Part shown: piece by piece, positions 43,850 to 52,860 of the stretch
Layout: every line of letters begins with the position of its first letter
Numbering within the stretch: position 1 is the first letter of the stretch
Origin: an uncultured Parolsenella sp.
GTDB taxonomy: Bacteria; Actinomycetota; Coriobacteriia; Coriobacteriales; Atopobiaceae
Reading direction: 5' to 3'
Length of the DNA: 64,000 bases
Assembly (NCBI RefSeq): GCF_934660935.1
Contig: NZ_CAKUIH010000003.1
Span: 130,800-194,799 of the forward strand
Made by a program: the position numbers and the translations under genes
The notes under the pieces: model-generated
Database searches by the model: none
What the model was told of the DNA's origin: nothing
What the model saw: only the letters and a program-made list of their open reading frames with translations

Positions 43850-45028
43850 CTAGATTCTCGCCACGCCAGACTTGCGCGCCGCCTCGGACACGGCAGAGGC
43901 GACGGCGGTAGCCACGCGCTCGTCGAAGGCACCCGGGATGATGTACTCCGCGCTGCGCTTGTCGTCATCCACCAGACCGGCGATGGCGTAGGCGGCGGCT
44001 TCCATCATCTCGTCATTGATGTCAGAAGCGCGCACGTCGAGGGCGCCGCGGAAGATGCCCGGGAAGGCAAGCACGTTGTTGATCTGGTTCGGAAAGTCCG
44101 AGCGGCCCGTGGCGGCAACGGCGGCACCGGCGGCGAGGGCCTCGTCCGGCATGATCTCGGGCACGGGGTTGGCGCAAGCAAAAACGATCGCGTCAGGCGC
44201 CATGGTGCGAACCATATCCTGCGTGAGGACGCCGGGCGCGGAGACGCCCACGAAGACGTCAGCACCCTTGACGGCATCAGCCAGCGTGCCACGCACCCCA
44301 TCGAGGTTGGTCCAGGTGGCAACCTCCTCCTTGACGGGGTTCAGGCCCTCGCGCCCCTGGTAGATGGCCCCACGAGAATCGCAGATGATGATGTTCTTGA
44401 CGCCCATGCGCCTCATCAGGCGAGCGTTGGAGATACCCGCGGCTCCCGCGCCGGAAATGACCACGCGCACGTCAGCCAGGTCGCGGCCGGTAAGGCGGCA
44501 CGCGTTGATGAGCGCCGCGCAGGTGACGACAGCGGTGCCGTGCTGGTCATCGTGGAAGATGGGGATGTCGCAGACCTCCTTGAGACGGCGCTCAATCTCG
44601 AAGCAGCGCGGCGCGCTGATATCCTCGAGGTTCACGCCGCCGAAGCTGCCCGCGAGGAGCTCGACGGTGCGGACGATCTCGTCGACGTCCTTCGAGCGGA
44701 CGCACAGCGGGAAGGCGTCGACGTTCGCGAAGGTCTTGAACAGGGCGCACTTGCCCTCCATGACGGGCATGCCTGCCTCGGGTCCGATGTCGCCCAGACC
44801 AAGCACGGCCGTGCCATCCGTCACAACGGCAACGAGGTTGCCGCGACGGGTGTAGGTGTAGGAGTCATCCACGTCCTCGTGAATCTTCAGGCAAGGCTCG
44901 GCGACGCCGGGCGTGTATGCCACGGCGAGCTCCTCGGGGGTGGAGATGGAAGCCCGGCTCACGACCTCGATCTTGCCCTCCCACTCCCTGTGCTTGTCAA
45001 GTGCGTACTGCTTGGCGTCAACGGCCAT
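43850..45028 (-). CDS. NAD(P)-dependent malic enzyme
   Basis: Oxidatively decarboxylates malate to pyruvate. The 392-residue short bacterial form has SISTPEELAVAYTPGVAEPC, the Asp/Lys active-site area GPEAGMPVMEGKCALFK, the metal site IPIFHDDQHGTAVV, the Rossmann loop ISGAGAAGISNARL and NPVPEIMPDEA. ATG 45028 (MAVDAKQYALDKHREWEG) has GGAG 6 bases upstream; ATG 45040 would put the start on top of its ribosome-binding site. Longer open frame to 45130 is not conserved. Confidence 0.95.
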   Translation of the reverse strand: MAVDAKQYALDKHREWEGKIEVVSRASISTPEELAVAYTPGVAEPCLKIHEDVDDSYTYTRRGNLVAVVTDGTAVLGLGDIGPEAGMPVMEGKCALFKTFANVDAFPLCVRSKDVDEIVRTVELLAGSFGGVNLEDISAPRCFEIERRLKEVCDIPIFHDDQHGTAVVTCAALINACRLTGRDLADVRVVISGAGAAGISNARLMRRMGVKNIIICDSRGAIYQGREGLNPVKEEVATWTNLDGVRGTLADAVKGADVFVGVSAPGVLTQDMVRTMAPDAIVFACANPVPEIMPDEALAAGAAVAATGRSDFPNQINNVLAFPGIFRGALDVRASDINDEMMEAAAYAIAGLVDDDKRSAEYIIPGAFDERVATAVASAVSEAARKSGVARI

Positions 45029-45040
45029 TGCGCGCTCCAT

Positions 45041-45390
45041 TCCCTTGGTCCGCCCGCGGGCGCGGGTGGGCGCTTTTTCGGTTGCATGCAAGCAGACCGT
45101 ACCCAGAGCGGGCGCGCGTAAACTGAGCAATCGATATACGTCCTGATGCGTCGGTTATCGACATGCTAAATCATGCCTGTCATCGCCGTCACGCCGGCAG
45201 CGGGCTCCGCTCAAGGCTGGGTCCAGTGGTAGCCGCCCATAATTGATGCCAGCAGTGGGTTGTAAATTCGTCCAGGCAGCGCCATTCGCCCAGACAGCGC
45301 CGACAGCGGGTTCTCAATTCACCCATGCAGGGTAGTTGATTCGTTCAAATAACAATTCAGGCCGATCGCACGCCCGCAAACAAGGGCAGC
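45041..45390. other. Intergenic region with degenerate repeats
   Basis: Upstream of malic enzyme. Between about 45220 and 45350 short segments such as CAGCAGTGGGTTGTAAATTCG, CAGCGCC and CGACAGCGGGTTCTCAATTC recur in degenerate form. No ORF with coding character. The stretch 45543-45885 up to the tRNA also holds no recognisable gene. Confidence 0.4.
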
Positions 45391-45542
45391 TGCAACGAAT
45401 TCGAGATTCTGCGGCCCATATCACCGATATATAACGGTTCTCATTTGAGCCAACTGGGGTTTATTTGGCACCTCCGGGATACCACATGCCAAGCAGGGCT
45501 TCAAAACCTCATTTTGAGCCGCAGAATCTCAAATTCGTTGCA
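45391..45542. repeat. 152-bp element with 25-bp terminal inverted repeats
   Basis: TGCAACGAATTCGAGATTCT... at 45391-45415 is repeated inverted at 45518-45542 with one mismatch (C/T). The interior is about 100 bases, AT-richer than the surroundings, with two small palindromes CTCATTTGAG and CTCATTTTGAG. No coding potential. It looks like a miniature inverted-repeat element or a long-hairpin RNA. Confidence 0.8.
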
Positions 45543-45885
45543 AGGGACAACGTGACCAGCCGGTTTTACGAGCGGCAAGGTCACCGGCAGATACAGCCAA
45601 GCGTCCCTAGCCTTCCAGAAACCAAGAGCATCCCATAGCCGTGCGCCTCAAGACCTGCCGCGAGGGCCCATCCCTAAAGGTCAGCGTCAGATTACTCCGC
45701 CAATTCAAATCAAGAGCCCGTTGATACAGACCATGCGGGTCTTCGCGCTTAAGCTCGAATTTACAATCCCTAGCACGTCCTCATCCTGGCTATCTTCAGC
45801 CCTACCAAACGCTACCTCAACATTTATTTGAAATTGTCGATTCTCCCGAACCAAAAGTCTGGTAATATAACCCCTGCACCAATTC

Positions 45886-45961
45886 GGGGAATTAGCTCAG
45901 TTGGGAGAGCGCATGACTGGCAGTCATGAGGTCAGGGGTTCGAACCCCCTATTCTCCACCA
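45886..45961 (+). tRNA. tRNA-Ala (GGC)
   Basis: Cloverleaf with acceptor GGGGAAT/ATTCTCC giving G3:U70, anticodon loop CTGGCAG (anticodon GGC), T-loop TTCGAAC and encoded CCA. TAATAT about 20 bases upstream is a good -10. Confidence 0.97.
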
Positions 45962-45970
45962 TAAATGATG

Positions 45971-46003
45971 GGGCGGCGACTTAGGTCGTCGCCCTTTTTG
46001 TTT
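45971..46003 (+). terminator. Intrinsic terminator after tRNA-Ala (GGC)
   Basis: GGGCGGCGAC pairs with GTCGTCGCCC across TTAG, followed by TTTTTGTTT. Confidence 0.9.
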
Positions 46004-46248
46004 ACGTTTTGACGGCACGAATGGCAGAGTCCGTCTTTGCTATTTGACAGTGTGGGCACTGACACCAGGAACTCAATTGGAGCGGCCCACCCTCCCCCAG
46101 TCAATTACGGCAGACGCCCAAACCGGGACTCACGCAGATATCCGGCATGACCTACCAGCCAGCACCTGGCCTAACGTCACCCGGCAAGGCATCTCCCGGC
46201 ATTCAGTGCCATCCCGGCCATCAAGTACCCAACCACTAGCGCTCCGCC

Positions 46249-47937
46249 CTAGCACAGGGGTGCGAAGATGCGGAGAAGGCCGTCGATTGCCCAGCGATAG
46301 GAGTACTGCCTCGCGTCGTAAGGCTTGATCTCGACGCACTTCTCCTGCGTGGCGAGGAAGTCCGCCTTGATCTCCGAGATGACGCTCGAGCGATAGAACA
46401 GCGAGTTGTTCTCGAAATGAAGGAACAGGCTTCGATAGTCGAGGTTGACCGTGCCGATCGTGGCGACGCGGTTATCGAACATAGAGCCCTTCGCGTGGAC
46501 GAAACCGGGCGTGTATTCGTAAATCTTGACACCGCCGTTCAACAGCACCTGGTAGAAGCTGCGAGACATACGGAAGACCAGTTTTTTGTCCGGAATGCCT
46601 GGCATGATGATTCGCACGTCAACGCCACGGCTTGCCGCCGCGAGCATCGCATCCATGAGGTCGTCGGCAAGCATGAGGTATGGCGTGAAGAACCAGGCGT
46701 ATTCCGTGCTCTGCGAGAGGAGGTCGACATAGAGCCGGTTGCTCGTGGCCTCGTGGTTGAGGGGCGAGTCATAGTAGCTGAGGACATAGCCGTCGGTCTC
46801 GCGCGAGGGCACGGCCGCCGGCGTGTGGTCCGCGGCAGCCGAAGCCGGCCGCGCCGCGACCTCCGTGCCCGCTAAGGGATCCGCAGGCACCGCTACCTGG
46901 CAGCCCGCCGTCCCCGGTCGAGCTACCGTCGCCGTCCCCGGTCGAACCGCGGTTGCCGTCCCCAAACGACCCACGGCATCAACCGCCTCGCCAGCCAGCA
47001 CCTCGGACATCGGGAGTCCCTCATAGCCCTGCACGCGCCCGAAGGCATTCCAGAACGTCAGGAACATGTGCGTAAAGGCGCGCACCGGCTCGCCGGTCAG
47101 CCGGAAGCCGATATCCTTCCAGTGTCCGTAGCGTCGCTCGAGGTTGATGTAGCAATCTGCGAGGTTAACGCCGCCGCTATAGGCAATCTCGTTGTCAACG
47201 ATCAGCATCTTGCGATGGTCGCGATAGTTGGCAGTGCCCTTCAGGGCGAGGAGCGGATTGAACGGCACGCAGGGAATGCCCCTCTCCTGTAACTCGCACG
47301 CGTTGCCAAAATCGAAGGTCGAGAAGCAACCGAGGTCGTCATACATCACGCGAACGTCCACGCCCTGCTTCAGCTTGGCCTCGAGAACCTCCACTATGGA
47401 GTTCCACATGTGGCCCGGCTCGACGATGAAATACTCGACAAAGATCGTGTGCTTGGCGTCCCTCAGGTCTGCCAGCATATCGGGGAACATGTCATCGCCC
47501 AGCGGATAGTAGCGCACGTCCTCGACCCTATAGAGGGGATACTGTGTCTTCTCCTCCAGCCAGCGAAGCGTCTGCTCCATGCGCCTCTCGCCGTCGAAGG
47601 GCGTCTCGCCAATTGGAAGAGGCTGGGGGTCATTGCTCTTGCTGACGCTCTCGAGCCGACGCCTGAGCGGCTTGGCCGTACGCTTGTTGCCGAAGCAGAG
47701 GTAGAGCAGCGTGCCAACCAAGGGGATCGTTAGGATGACCAGCAGCCAAAGCAGCTTGTAGGTGCTCTCATCGCGTTTGATGACAATAAAGAGAACGAGA
47801 AAGACCGCCACGATGGAGAGAAGCGACGCGATAAGCGCGGAGTATGGCGCGAGCCACTTCGTGAGCAGCAGCAGCCAGATCACTTGCAGGACAATCGCGG
47901 GAATGACGATCAAAATGCGATTGAGGATCTTTCTCAT
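46249..47937 (-). CDS. cls: Cardiolipin synthase (phospholipase D family)
   Basis: Joins two phosphatidylglycerols into cardiolipin at the membrane. 562 residues: N-terminal membrane spans (ILIVIPAIVLQVIWLLLL; ALIASLLSIVAVFLVLFIV; LLWLLVILTIPLVGTLLYL), then two PLD domains with HKD motifs HRKMLIVD and HAKGSMFD. Between them lies a low-complexity insert of about 65 residues with 8-residue repeats (GTATAVRP, GTATVARP) encoded by a 24-nt DNA repeat (about 46890-46970), which is not usual in the family. ATG 47937 is chosen from homology; its ribosome-binding site is weak and the frame is open to 48105. Confidence 0.92.
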   Translation of the reverse strand: MRKILNRILIVIPAIVLQVIWLLLLTKWLAPYSALIASLLSIVAVFLVLFIVIKRDESTYKLLWLLVILTIPLVGTLLYLCFGNKRTAKPLRRRLESVSKSNDPQPLPIGETPFDGERRMEQTLRWLEEKTQYPLYRVEDVRYYPLGDDMFPDMLADLRDAKHTIFVEYFIVEPGHMWNSIVEVLEAKLKQGVDVRVMYDDLGCFSTFDFGNACELQERGIPCVPFNPLLALKGTANYRDHRKMLIVDNEIAYSGGVNLADCYINLERRYGHWKDIGFRLTGEPVRAFTHMFLTFWNAFGRVQGYEGLPMSEVLAGEAVDAVGRLGTATAVRPGTATVARPGTAGCQVAVPADPLAGTEVAARPASAAADHTPAAVPSRETDGYVLSYYDSPLNHEATSNRLYVDLLSQSTEYAWFFTPYLMLADDLMDAMLAAASRGVDVRIIMPGIPDKKLVFRMSRSFYQVLLNGGVKIYEYTPGFVHAKGSMFDNRVATIGTVNLDYRSLFLHFENNSLFYRSSVISEIKADFLATQEKCVEIKPYDARQYSYRWAIDGLLRIFAPLC

Positions 47938-48209
47938 GCCGAGCTCTATTCCGTCACGCCGTTCTGGAGGCTTCTCTCGTATTTGCTGGTGACAACTATG
48001 CCATAGGTGGCTGACGTGGCGACGCCGGCAACGGCGGGCGCGGACCGTCGACAAGAGCGGACTGGCCGCGGGCGCGGAGGCGGCGCACGTCCCCGTCTCC
48101 GTCATGCCATCGGTATTCGCAGTGGCGCCTCGTTCGGCGCGTCATCGACACGCTTGCCGTCCGCGCCCCGGCACCGCGTCAACGCAAGTCCCGGATTAGC
48201 AGAAGCGCC

Positions 48210-49547
48210 CTACTTCCCGAAGATCACCCCAAATAGGCCGCCGCGCTTGGTCTTCTCCTCGCGACGTGAGCCCTCGCGCGCCGCCGCTACCTGCGGTGCC
48301 GCGCCCTCGCCGCCCCTGCGGACAATCTCGTACAAAAATGGCGACTTGACGTACTTGACCTCGATGGGTGTCGCATGGACGGTGCTTTCACTCGAAAGGG
48401 CCAGACTCGACGCAAGCGGAGCCACAATATGCGTCTCCCGCTCCTCGCTGAACACAACGGCTGCCGCGCGCCCGGTCTGCCCGTTGACGGCGATGCGCAC
48501 CTGCTCGCCGTCGCACCCATCCGCCGCCGGACGGTCGACGTAGTACACCGGCACCATCACGAGACCGTCCTTGTGCTTGCGAACTTTTCGGGACCACGCG
48601 CGAAGGTTCTTCTTGTTGAAGCCCAGCGCGGATTCTGCGTCGTTGCCCGCGATATAGAGCGCCAGCTTGTCGACAACGACGTCGTCCTTAGTCGACGCGT
48701 CGACGGCGATCACGCGGAAGTCACCCTCCTGCATGGTGGGATCGAACGACGCCACCCTCGAGAAATCCCATGGCTCGAGGATGCCCATAAGGGAAACATC
48801 GAGGTAGTTTGCCCTGGGATAAGCCCAGTCGAGCACCTCGTAGTAGACCAGGGCCTCCTTGCCCAGGCCCCTGCTCGTGAAGGACGCCATCATGCGCAGG
48901 TCCGCGAGCGCCATGGGGAAATAGAAGAGCATCATGTCGTTCTGGATGGCGCTCTCCACGTCATGTCCCGCGAAGGCATCCGGGTGCTGGCGAACGAGCT
49001 GGAGCGCGGCGGCGCGCGCCTGCTGCTCGCTGACCGCACACGGAATTCCCTGCTCAGGCACGTATTCCGCACCAAAGCCCATGGTCAGGCGTTTGCTGAA
49101 GGCGCCCGGCTTGAGCAGGTCCGCGGCGCCGATCTTGTTTCCGCACGACGGGCACTCGAACACGCGCTGGGTCGACGCGCCCTCGAAGGACGCACCGCAG
49201 AACGGGCACGGGATGCTCACATGCTCGGCCTCCTGGTACTCGGACGCCGTGCCACGGTCCTCCCACAACAGGTGTTCGAGCACCGACTGGTTGCGCCAAT
49301 GTGGCTTGAAGAAGTACCAGCCTGGATCCACCGGCGGCTCGAGCTGCGAGACATGCGTGAGCTTGAGCAGACCATCGACAGCCTGGAGCGGCTGATGGCG
49401 AATGCCCAGCGCGCTCGTGGGGTCACCGGCGCCGGGCGCCCACGGCAGGACCGTGCCGCAATAGGCACACTCGAAGCTGCGCTTCGCCTGATGCGAGTAC
49501 ATGGGACCGCCGCAGTTTTGGCATTTGATGGCAAAGAACTCGTCCAT
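48210..49547 (-). CDS. Zinc-ribbon protein of unknown function
   Basis: 445 residues. The N-terminal zinc ribbon KCQNCGGPM...FECAYCGTVLPW and a second CPFCGASFEG...FECPSCGNKIG (two CxxC pairs each) resemble TFIIB-type ribbons. The remaining two thirds is a mixed alpha/beta region without recognised motif; a late stretch (HKDGLVMVPVYYVDRP) matches proteins in which a ribbon precedes an uncharacterised domain. ATG 49547 has AAGGAGG 8 bases upstream. It is probably cotranscribed with the small gene at 49741-49956. Confidence 0.78.
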   Translation of the reverse strand: MDEFFAIKCQNCGGPMYSHQAKRSFECAYCGTVLPWAPGAGDPTSALGIRHQPLQAVDGLLKLTHVSQLEPPVDPGWYFFKPHWRNQSVLEHLLWEDRGTASEYQEAEHVSIPCPFCGASFEGASTQRVFECPSCGNKIGAADLLKPGAFSKRLTMGFGAEYVPEQGIPCAVSEQQARAAALQLVRQHPDAFAGHDVESAIQNDMMLFYFPMALADLRMMASFTSRGLGKEALVYYEVLDWAYPRANYLDVSLMGILEPWDFSRVASFDPTMQEGDFRVIAVDASTKDDVVVDKLALYIAGNDAESALGFNKKNLRAWSRKVRKHKDGLVMVPVYYVDRPAADGCDGEQVRIAVNGQTGRAAAVVFSEERETHIVAPLASSLALSSESTVHATPIEVKYVKSPFLYEIVRRGGEGAAPQVAAAREGSRREEKTKRGGLFGVIFGK

Positions 49548-49740
49548 GGGATGGGCCTCCTTGTCGTCATGGCGGCACGTCGCCGCACTAGTCTCGCCCA
49601 CTCTGCGGACGCGACGAATTCGCTCGATCCCCTGCTCTGCTTCTCTCGTGCGGTATTCGCTCGAGCTCGCACTGCGCCAGCGCCAGTCGCTCGCGCCCGC
49701 TTACATCGTTCGCATCGCAGCGGCGGCGGGCACCAGCGGA

Positions 49741-49956
49741 CTACAGAATCCAGTCGAAGCCCGACTCGCCGAGTCGATAACGCATATTGTCCGTCTGAAC
49801 CTCGGTGTGCACGCCGCTGTTATCGAAGGTCATGTTCGTGTTGGACCCGACGGGATAGACGGTCTTGCTCTCGCCCGTGGTGAGGTCGTAGCGGATATTC
49901 CCGACCTGATTCTCGAGGTGAAACTTGCCGTCCGAGCCAAAAACGTTCTTGAACAT
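49741..49956 (-). CDS. Small hypothetical protein (71 aa)
   Basis: 71 residues starting MFKNVFGSDGKFHLENQVG. Mostly polar, predicted beta-rich, with no membrane segment or cysteine. ATG 49956 has a perfect AAGGAGG 7 bases upstream, strong support for translation. It lies 190 bases upstream of the zinc-ribbon gene on the same strand and is possibly its operon partner. No family recognised. Confidence 0.7.
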   Translation of the reverse strand: MFKNVFGSDGKFHLENQVGNIRYDLTTGESKTVYPVGSNTNMTFDNSGVHTEVQTDNMRYRLGESGFDWIL

Positions 49957-50315
49957 GGCAAACCTCCTTGACGTGTTATTGGAAGAGTATATCCGGTCAA
50001 GGAGCTGATCAACCACAGGCCGACCGGCCGAGCGCCACCCATAAGCGTGCCCGGCACCCATAAGCGTGCCCCAAAATAATTAATGGAGCCGATATTGTTA
50101 GGCTAAAACTGCATCTACCAAGTAGATCCCCTTGCGCAATTCACGAAACCGCAGGTAATTGATTTGCACGCAATTGTTCTACTCAGACTGACAGAAAAAT
50201 GCCTAACATTTTCGACTCCACTAATATTTAGAGTCAGTCACAGGCGCTTTATGAGCTCAAAATCACACGAAACCCCAGTCCCCGCACATGCTGTTATGGC
50301 TTCTAGCAAAACGGC

Positions 50316-50375
50316 TCATACGAGAAGGTGCCTGAGCGACTCCTCGAGGGCACGCTTGGTCAGTTGTCCGGACAT
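50316..50375 (-). pseudogene. Truncated TetR-like N-terminus
   Basis: After GAAAGGG and ATG 50375 the minus strand reads MSGQLTKRALEESLRHLLV and then a TGA. This resembles helix 1 of TetR-family regulators (KRALxESLxxLL), but nothing downstream continues the helix-turn-helix. TACAAT about 50 bases upstream is a promoter-like -10. Probably a remnant; a coincidental match is possible at this length. Confidence 0.35.
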
Positions 50376-50467
50376 AAAACCCTTTCGATGTTCAACGACC
50401 GGATTGTACCTGCCCAGGCGCGAGGACACGTCTGGATGACACACCGATGTCTCCAGCCAAGAAAACA

Positions 50468-50594
50468 CGCCAAGTAGGGGGCTATTTGGACTCCAGCCGA
50501 GTAGAGCCGAATCACGCAATCAGTTTAGCTGCGGTTTTGTCATGCTAAACATGGCGTCTACTTTGGCAACCTCAATTTAGCCCCCTACTTGGCG
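50468..50594. repeat. 127-bp element with perfect 17-bp terminal inverted repeats
   Basis: CGCCAAGTAGGGGGCTA (50468-50484) is repeated exactly inverted at 50578-50594. The interior is AT-rich and lacks an ORF. The wider 50060-50844 stretch holds only this element, the TetR-like remnant and the tandem repeat. Confidence 0.75.
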
Positions 50595-50613
50595 CACTTT
50601 TACAGGATCGGGG

Positions 50614-50720
50614 GCCGAAGGACGGTATTCAACCCCACCAGCCAGCGCCGAAGGACGGCATTCAAGCCCAGCAGCCAACGTGGAAGGACAGCATTCAAGC
50701 CCGCCAGCCAGCACGGAAGG
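50614..50720. repeat. Tandem 33-nt repeats
   Basis: GCCGAAGGACGG, GCCGAAGGACGG, GTGGAAGGACAG and ACGGAAGGGG begin at 50614, 50647, 50680 and 50713, exactly 33 bases apart, each followed by (T)ATTCAA-CCC-CAGCCA. It is about three full units plus a partial one, with no convincing gene. Confidence 0.85.
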
Positions 50721-50844
50721 GGAACGCAAAGCCGAACAAGCGTCAACAGGGGCGAAGCATGCGCGTTCCGAGCGCCGCCAGCAAATAGCGCGCGACAGGC
50801 AGATGCCCGCCGCGCGCTCGCACGCACGTTGTGAAAGACAGCCG

Positions 50845-51621
50845 CTAGTTAACGCTCACACCGCCGTCGACCTTGACACAGGCGCCCGTCATGAACGACG
50901 CGTCGTCGCTGGCGACGAACAGCACCGCGGCAGAAAGCTCCTCGGGCTTGCCCGTACGAATCTCCTTGTCGAGACCCGCCATGGCGCGGCCCATGCCAAA
51001 CTGATCGATGCCGGAATCGGCCATCATCGAGCCGCTAATCTCAGTCTCGACGCCACCGGGGCAGATGGCGTTGCAGCGAATCCCCTCATGCGCATACATG
51101 TAGCCGGTGTTCTCGGTCATGCCAACAAGCGCGTGCTTGGAAGCCGTGTAGGCCGCGCCAGCTCGAGCACCATTCGTGCCGCCGATGGAAGCAACATTAA
51201 CGATGTTGCCCTTCGTCTCCTGGCCAAGCATCACCTGAACGGCCTTGCGCATGGCATACATGGGACCCTTGACATTAACGGCGAAGACCTTGTCCCAGCG
51301 TTCGTCCGAGATGTCACCGATGGGCTCGAAGCCATCCATGATGCCCGCATTGTTCACGAGAATGTCGAGCTTGCCACACTTCTCGACTGCGAAATCAATC
51401 ATGCCGTCATTCGTCTCGCGCGCGGAGACGTCGCCCACGTAAGGCAGGATCTTGCCAGGCAGGCCATCGGCCTCGACCTGAGAGGCGAGCTCAGCAAGGC
51501 GCTCTTCGCGGCGAGCAACGGCAACGACCGTGGCACCTTCCTTGGCAAAGTCGTAGGCAATCTGGCGGCCCATACCCGAGCTTGCGCCAGTGACAACAAC
51601 GCTCTTTCCTTCAAAACGCAT
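50845..51621 (-). CDS. SDR-family oxidoreductase
   Basis: 258 residues, classical short-chain dehydrogenase: NAD(P)-binding TGASSGMG, NNAG as ILVNNAGIMDG, catalytic Ser in NVASIGG and YTASK. The C-terminal GACVKVDGGVSVN is typical of 3-oxoacyl-ACP or sugar/steroid dehydrogenases; the substrate cannot be told. ATG 51621 has AAGGGAT upstream, within reach of a palindromic operator-like site. The second SDR gene lies 440 bases upstream on the same strand. Confidence 0.92.
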   Translation of the reverse strand: MRFEGKSVVVTGASSGMGRQIAYDFAKEGATVVAVARREERLAELASQVEADGLPGKILPYVGDVSARETNDGMIDFAVEKCGKLDILVNNAGIMDGFEPIGDISDERWDKVFAVNVKGPMYAMRKAVQVMLGQETKGNIVNVASIGGTNGARAGAAYTASKHALVGMTENTGYMYAHEGIRCNAICPGGVETEISGSMMADSGIDQFGMGRAMAGLDKEIRTGKPEELSAAVLFVASDDASFMTGACVKVDGGVSVN

Positions 51622-51633
51622 GGCAAATCCCTT

Positions 51634-51662
51634 CTATTGTTAGGTAACACGACTAGCAATAG
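51634..51662. promoter_or_regulatory. Operator-like palindrome before the SDR gene
   Basis: CTATTGTTAG and CTAGCAATAG (one mismatch as inverted repeats) are separated by 9 bases, immediately upstream of the ribosome-binding site. Size and placement suit a regulator-binding site; identity unknown. Confidence 0.5.
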
Positions 51663-51989
51663 TCTGGCACAGACGAGACGAGCCGCCGTTTCCTTCTCGG
51701 CAGATGGCAGTTGGCTGACCCTATGCGGCAATCGCGTCCGTTAATGTCAGGTATTGGACGAGGGGTCGCTTGCAATTGCGGCATGACGGGTACGACTGGC
51801 GTTCTCGGCCACGTTCTGCGCGCATGACATCACGCATTCGTTGGCCGCAGCCGTGATTTACGCGCACGGCGCCGTGCGTCGCCATCCGGCGCCACGTTAT
51901 GCGCGCGCACGCCACCCTCCGCTCCATGACCAACCGCCAAATAGCGACCCCTACGCTCGGGCGCGTCGCCGGCATTCCCACGTCACCCG

Positions 51990-52023
51990 CCAAAAAGAAA
52001 GGGCTCCGCACAAAGCAGAGCCC
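51990..52023 (-). terminator. Intrinsic terminator of the second SDR gene
   Basis: GGGCTC (52001-52006) pairs with GAGCCC (52018-52023) and is followed on the minus strand by TTTCTTTTTGG. The remaining 51663-51989 holds no recognisable gene. Confidence 0.75.
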
Positions 52024-52059
52024 CACGGCAACGATGCCACGACAAACAGCAGCGAAACC

Positions 52060-52860
52060 TTACGGCCTCTGGCCCATGCCACCCTCGAGGGTAATCGTCT
52101 CGCCGTTCATGTACTTGAAGTCAGGGCCACAGAGCTGAACGACAACGCGGCCGATCTCGGTTTCGACGTCGCCGTAGTGGCCTGCCGGCGGCATGTGAAC
52201 GTTAGCCTTGAAGGCCTCGGGATACGCAGCCTCGAAGTTCTCGAGCTGAGCGGTCCAGGCAAGCGGGCAGACAATGTTGACGTTCACGCCATCCTTACCC
52301 CACTCGTTGGCAGCGACACGCGTCAGGCCGCGAATGCCCTCCTTAGCCGCAGCGTAGGAGCACTGGCCGTAGTTGCCAAACAGGCCGGCACCGGAAGCGA
52401 AGTTGACCACGGAACCCTTGGTCTCCTTCAGGTGCGGGTACGCCTTCTGCATGTAGAGGAACGTGGCGTAGAGGCCCGAGTAAATGGCGAGGTTGAACTG
52501 GTCCATCGTGTGCTGTTCGATCGTCACGCCGGAAGCGGAAGCCTGGGCGTTGTTGACGACGGCGTCGATGCGGCCGAACTCCTCGATCGTCTTGTCGATG
52601 ACGTTCTGCACGACGGCCTCGTTGTCCTGACCAGCGGAAACGTCAGCCTGAACGGCGAGGACCTTGATGCCGTACTCGGCCTCCAGGCTCTCCTTGGCGG
52701 CCTCGAGCTTGGCAACGTTGCGGCCGGTGATGACGAGGTTGGCGCCCTCCTTGGCGAAGGCGATGTCGATGCCATAACCGATGGAACCAGCGCTGCCGTC
52801 CTTGAGCGTGGCCTTACCGCCGCCAGTGACGATAACGACCTTGCCGTCAAACATACCCAT
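52060..52860 (-). CDS. SDR-family oxidoreductase (TGGGK variant)
   Basis: 266 residues. The cofactor loop is split by an insertion (TGGGKATLKDGSAGSIGYG), the NNAG motif reads VVNNAQASA and the catalytic motif is YAAAK. A C-terminal substrate-loop region is rich in aromatic and Met residues, ending GGMGQRP. It is more divergent than the neighbouring SDR. ATG 52860 is chosen for AAGGGAG 6 bases upstream; the frame is open to 53010. A 7-bp perfect hairpin (CCGAGCG/CGCTCGG, 52887-52905) lies in its leader. Substrate unknown. Confidence 0.9.
   Translation of the reverse strand: MGMFDGKVVIVTGGGKATLKDGSAGSIGYGIDIAFAKEGANLVITGRNVAKLEAAKESLEAEYGIKVLAVQADVSAGQDNEAVVQNVIDKTIEEFGRIDAVVNNAQASASGVTIEQHTMDQFNLAIYSGLYATFLYMQKAYPHLKETKGSVVNFASGAGLFGNYGQCSYAAAKEGIRGLTRVAANEWGKDGVNVNIVCPLAWTAQLENFEAAYPEAFKANVHMPPAGHYGDVETEIGRVVVQLCGPDFKYMNGETITLEGGMGQRP

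Noticed and set aside
50589..50834. 81-codon plus-strand ORF across the 33-nt repeats
   Set aside because: It consists largely of the repeat translated in frame (RRTAFKPSSQ units), has no ribosome-binding site and no conserved features.
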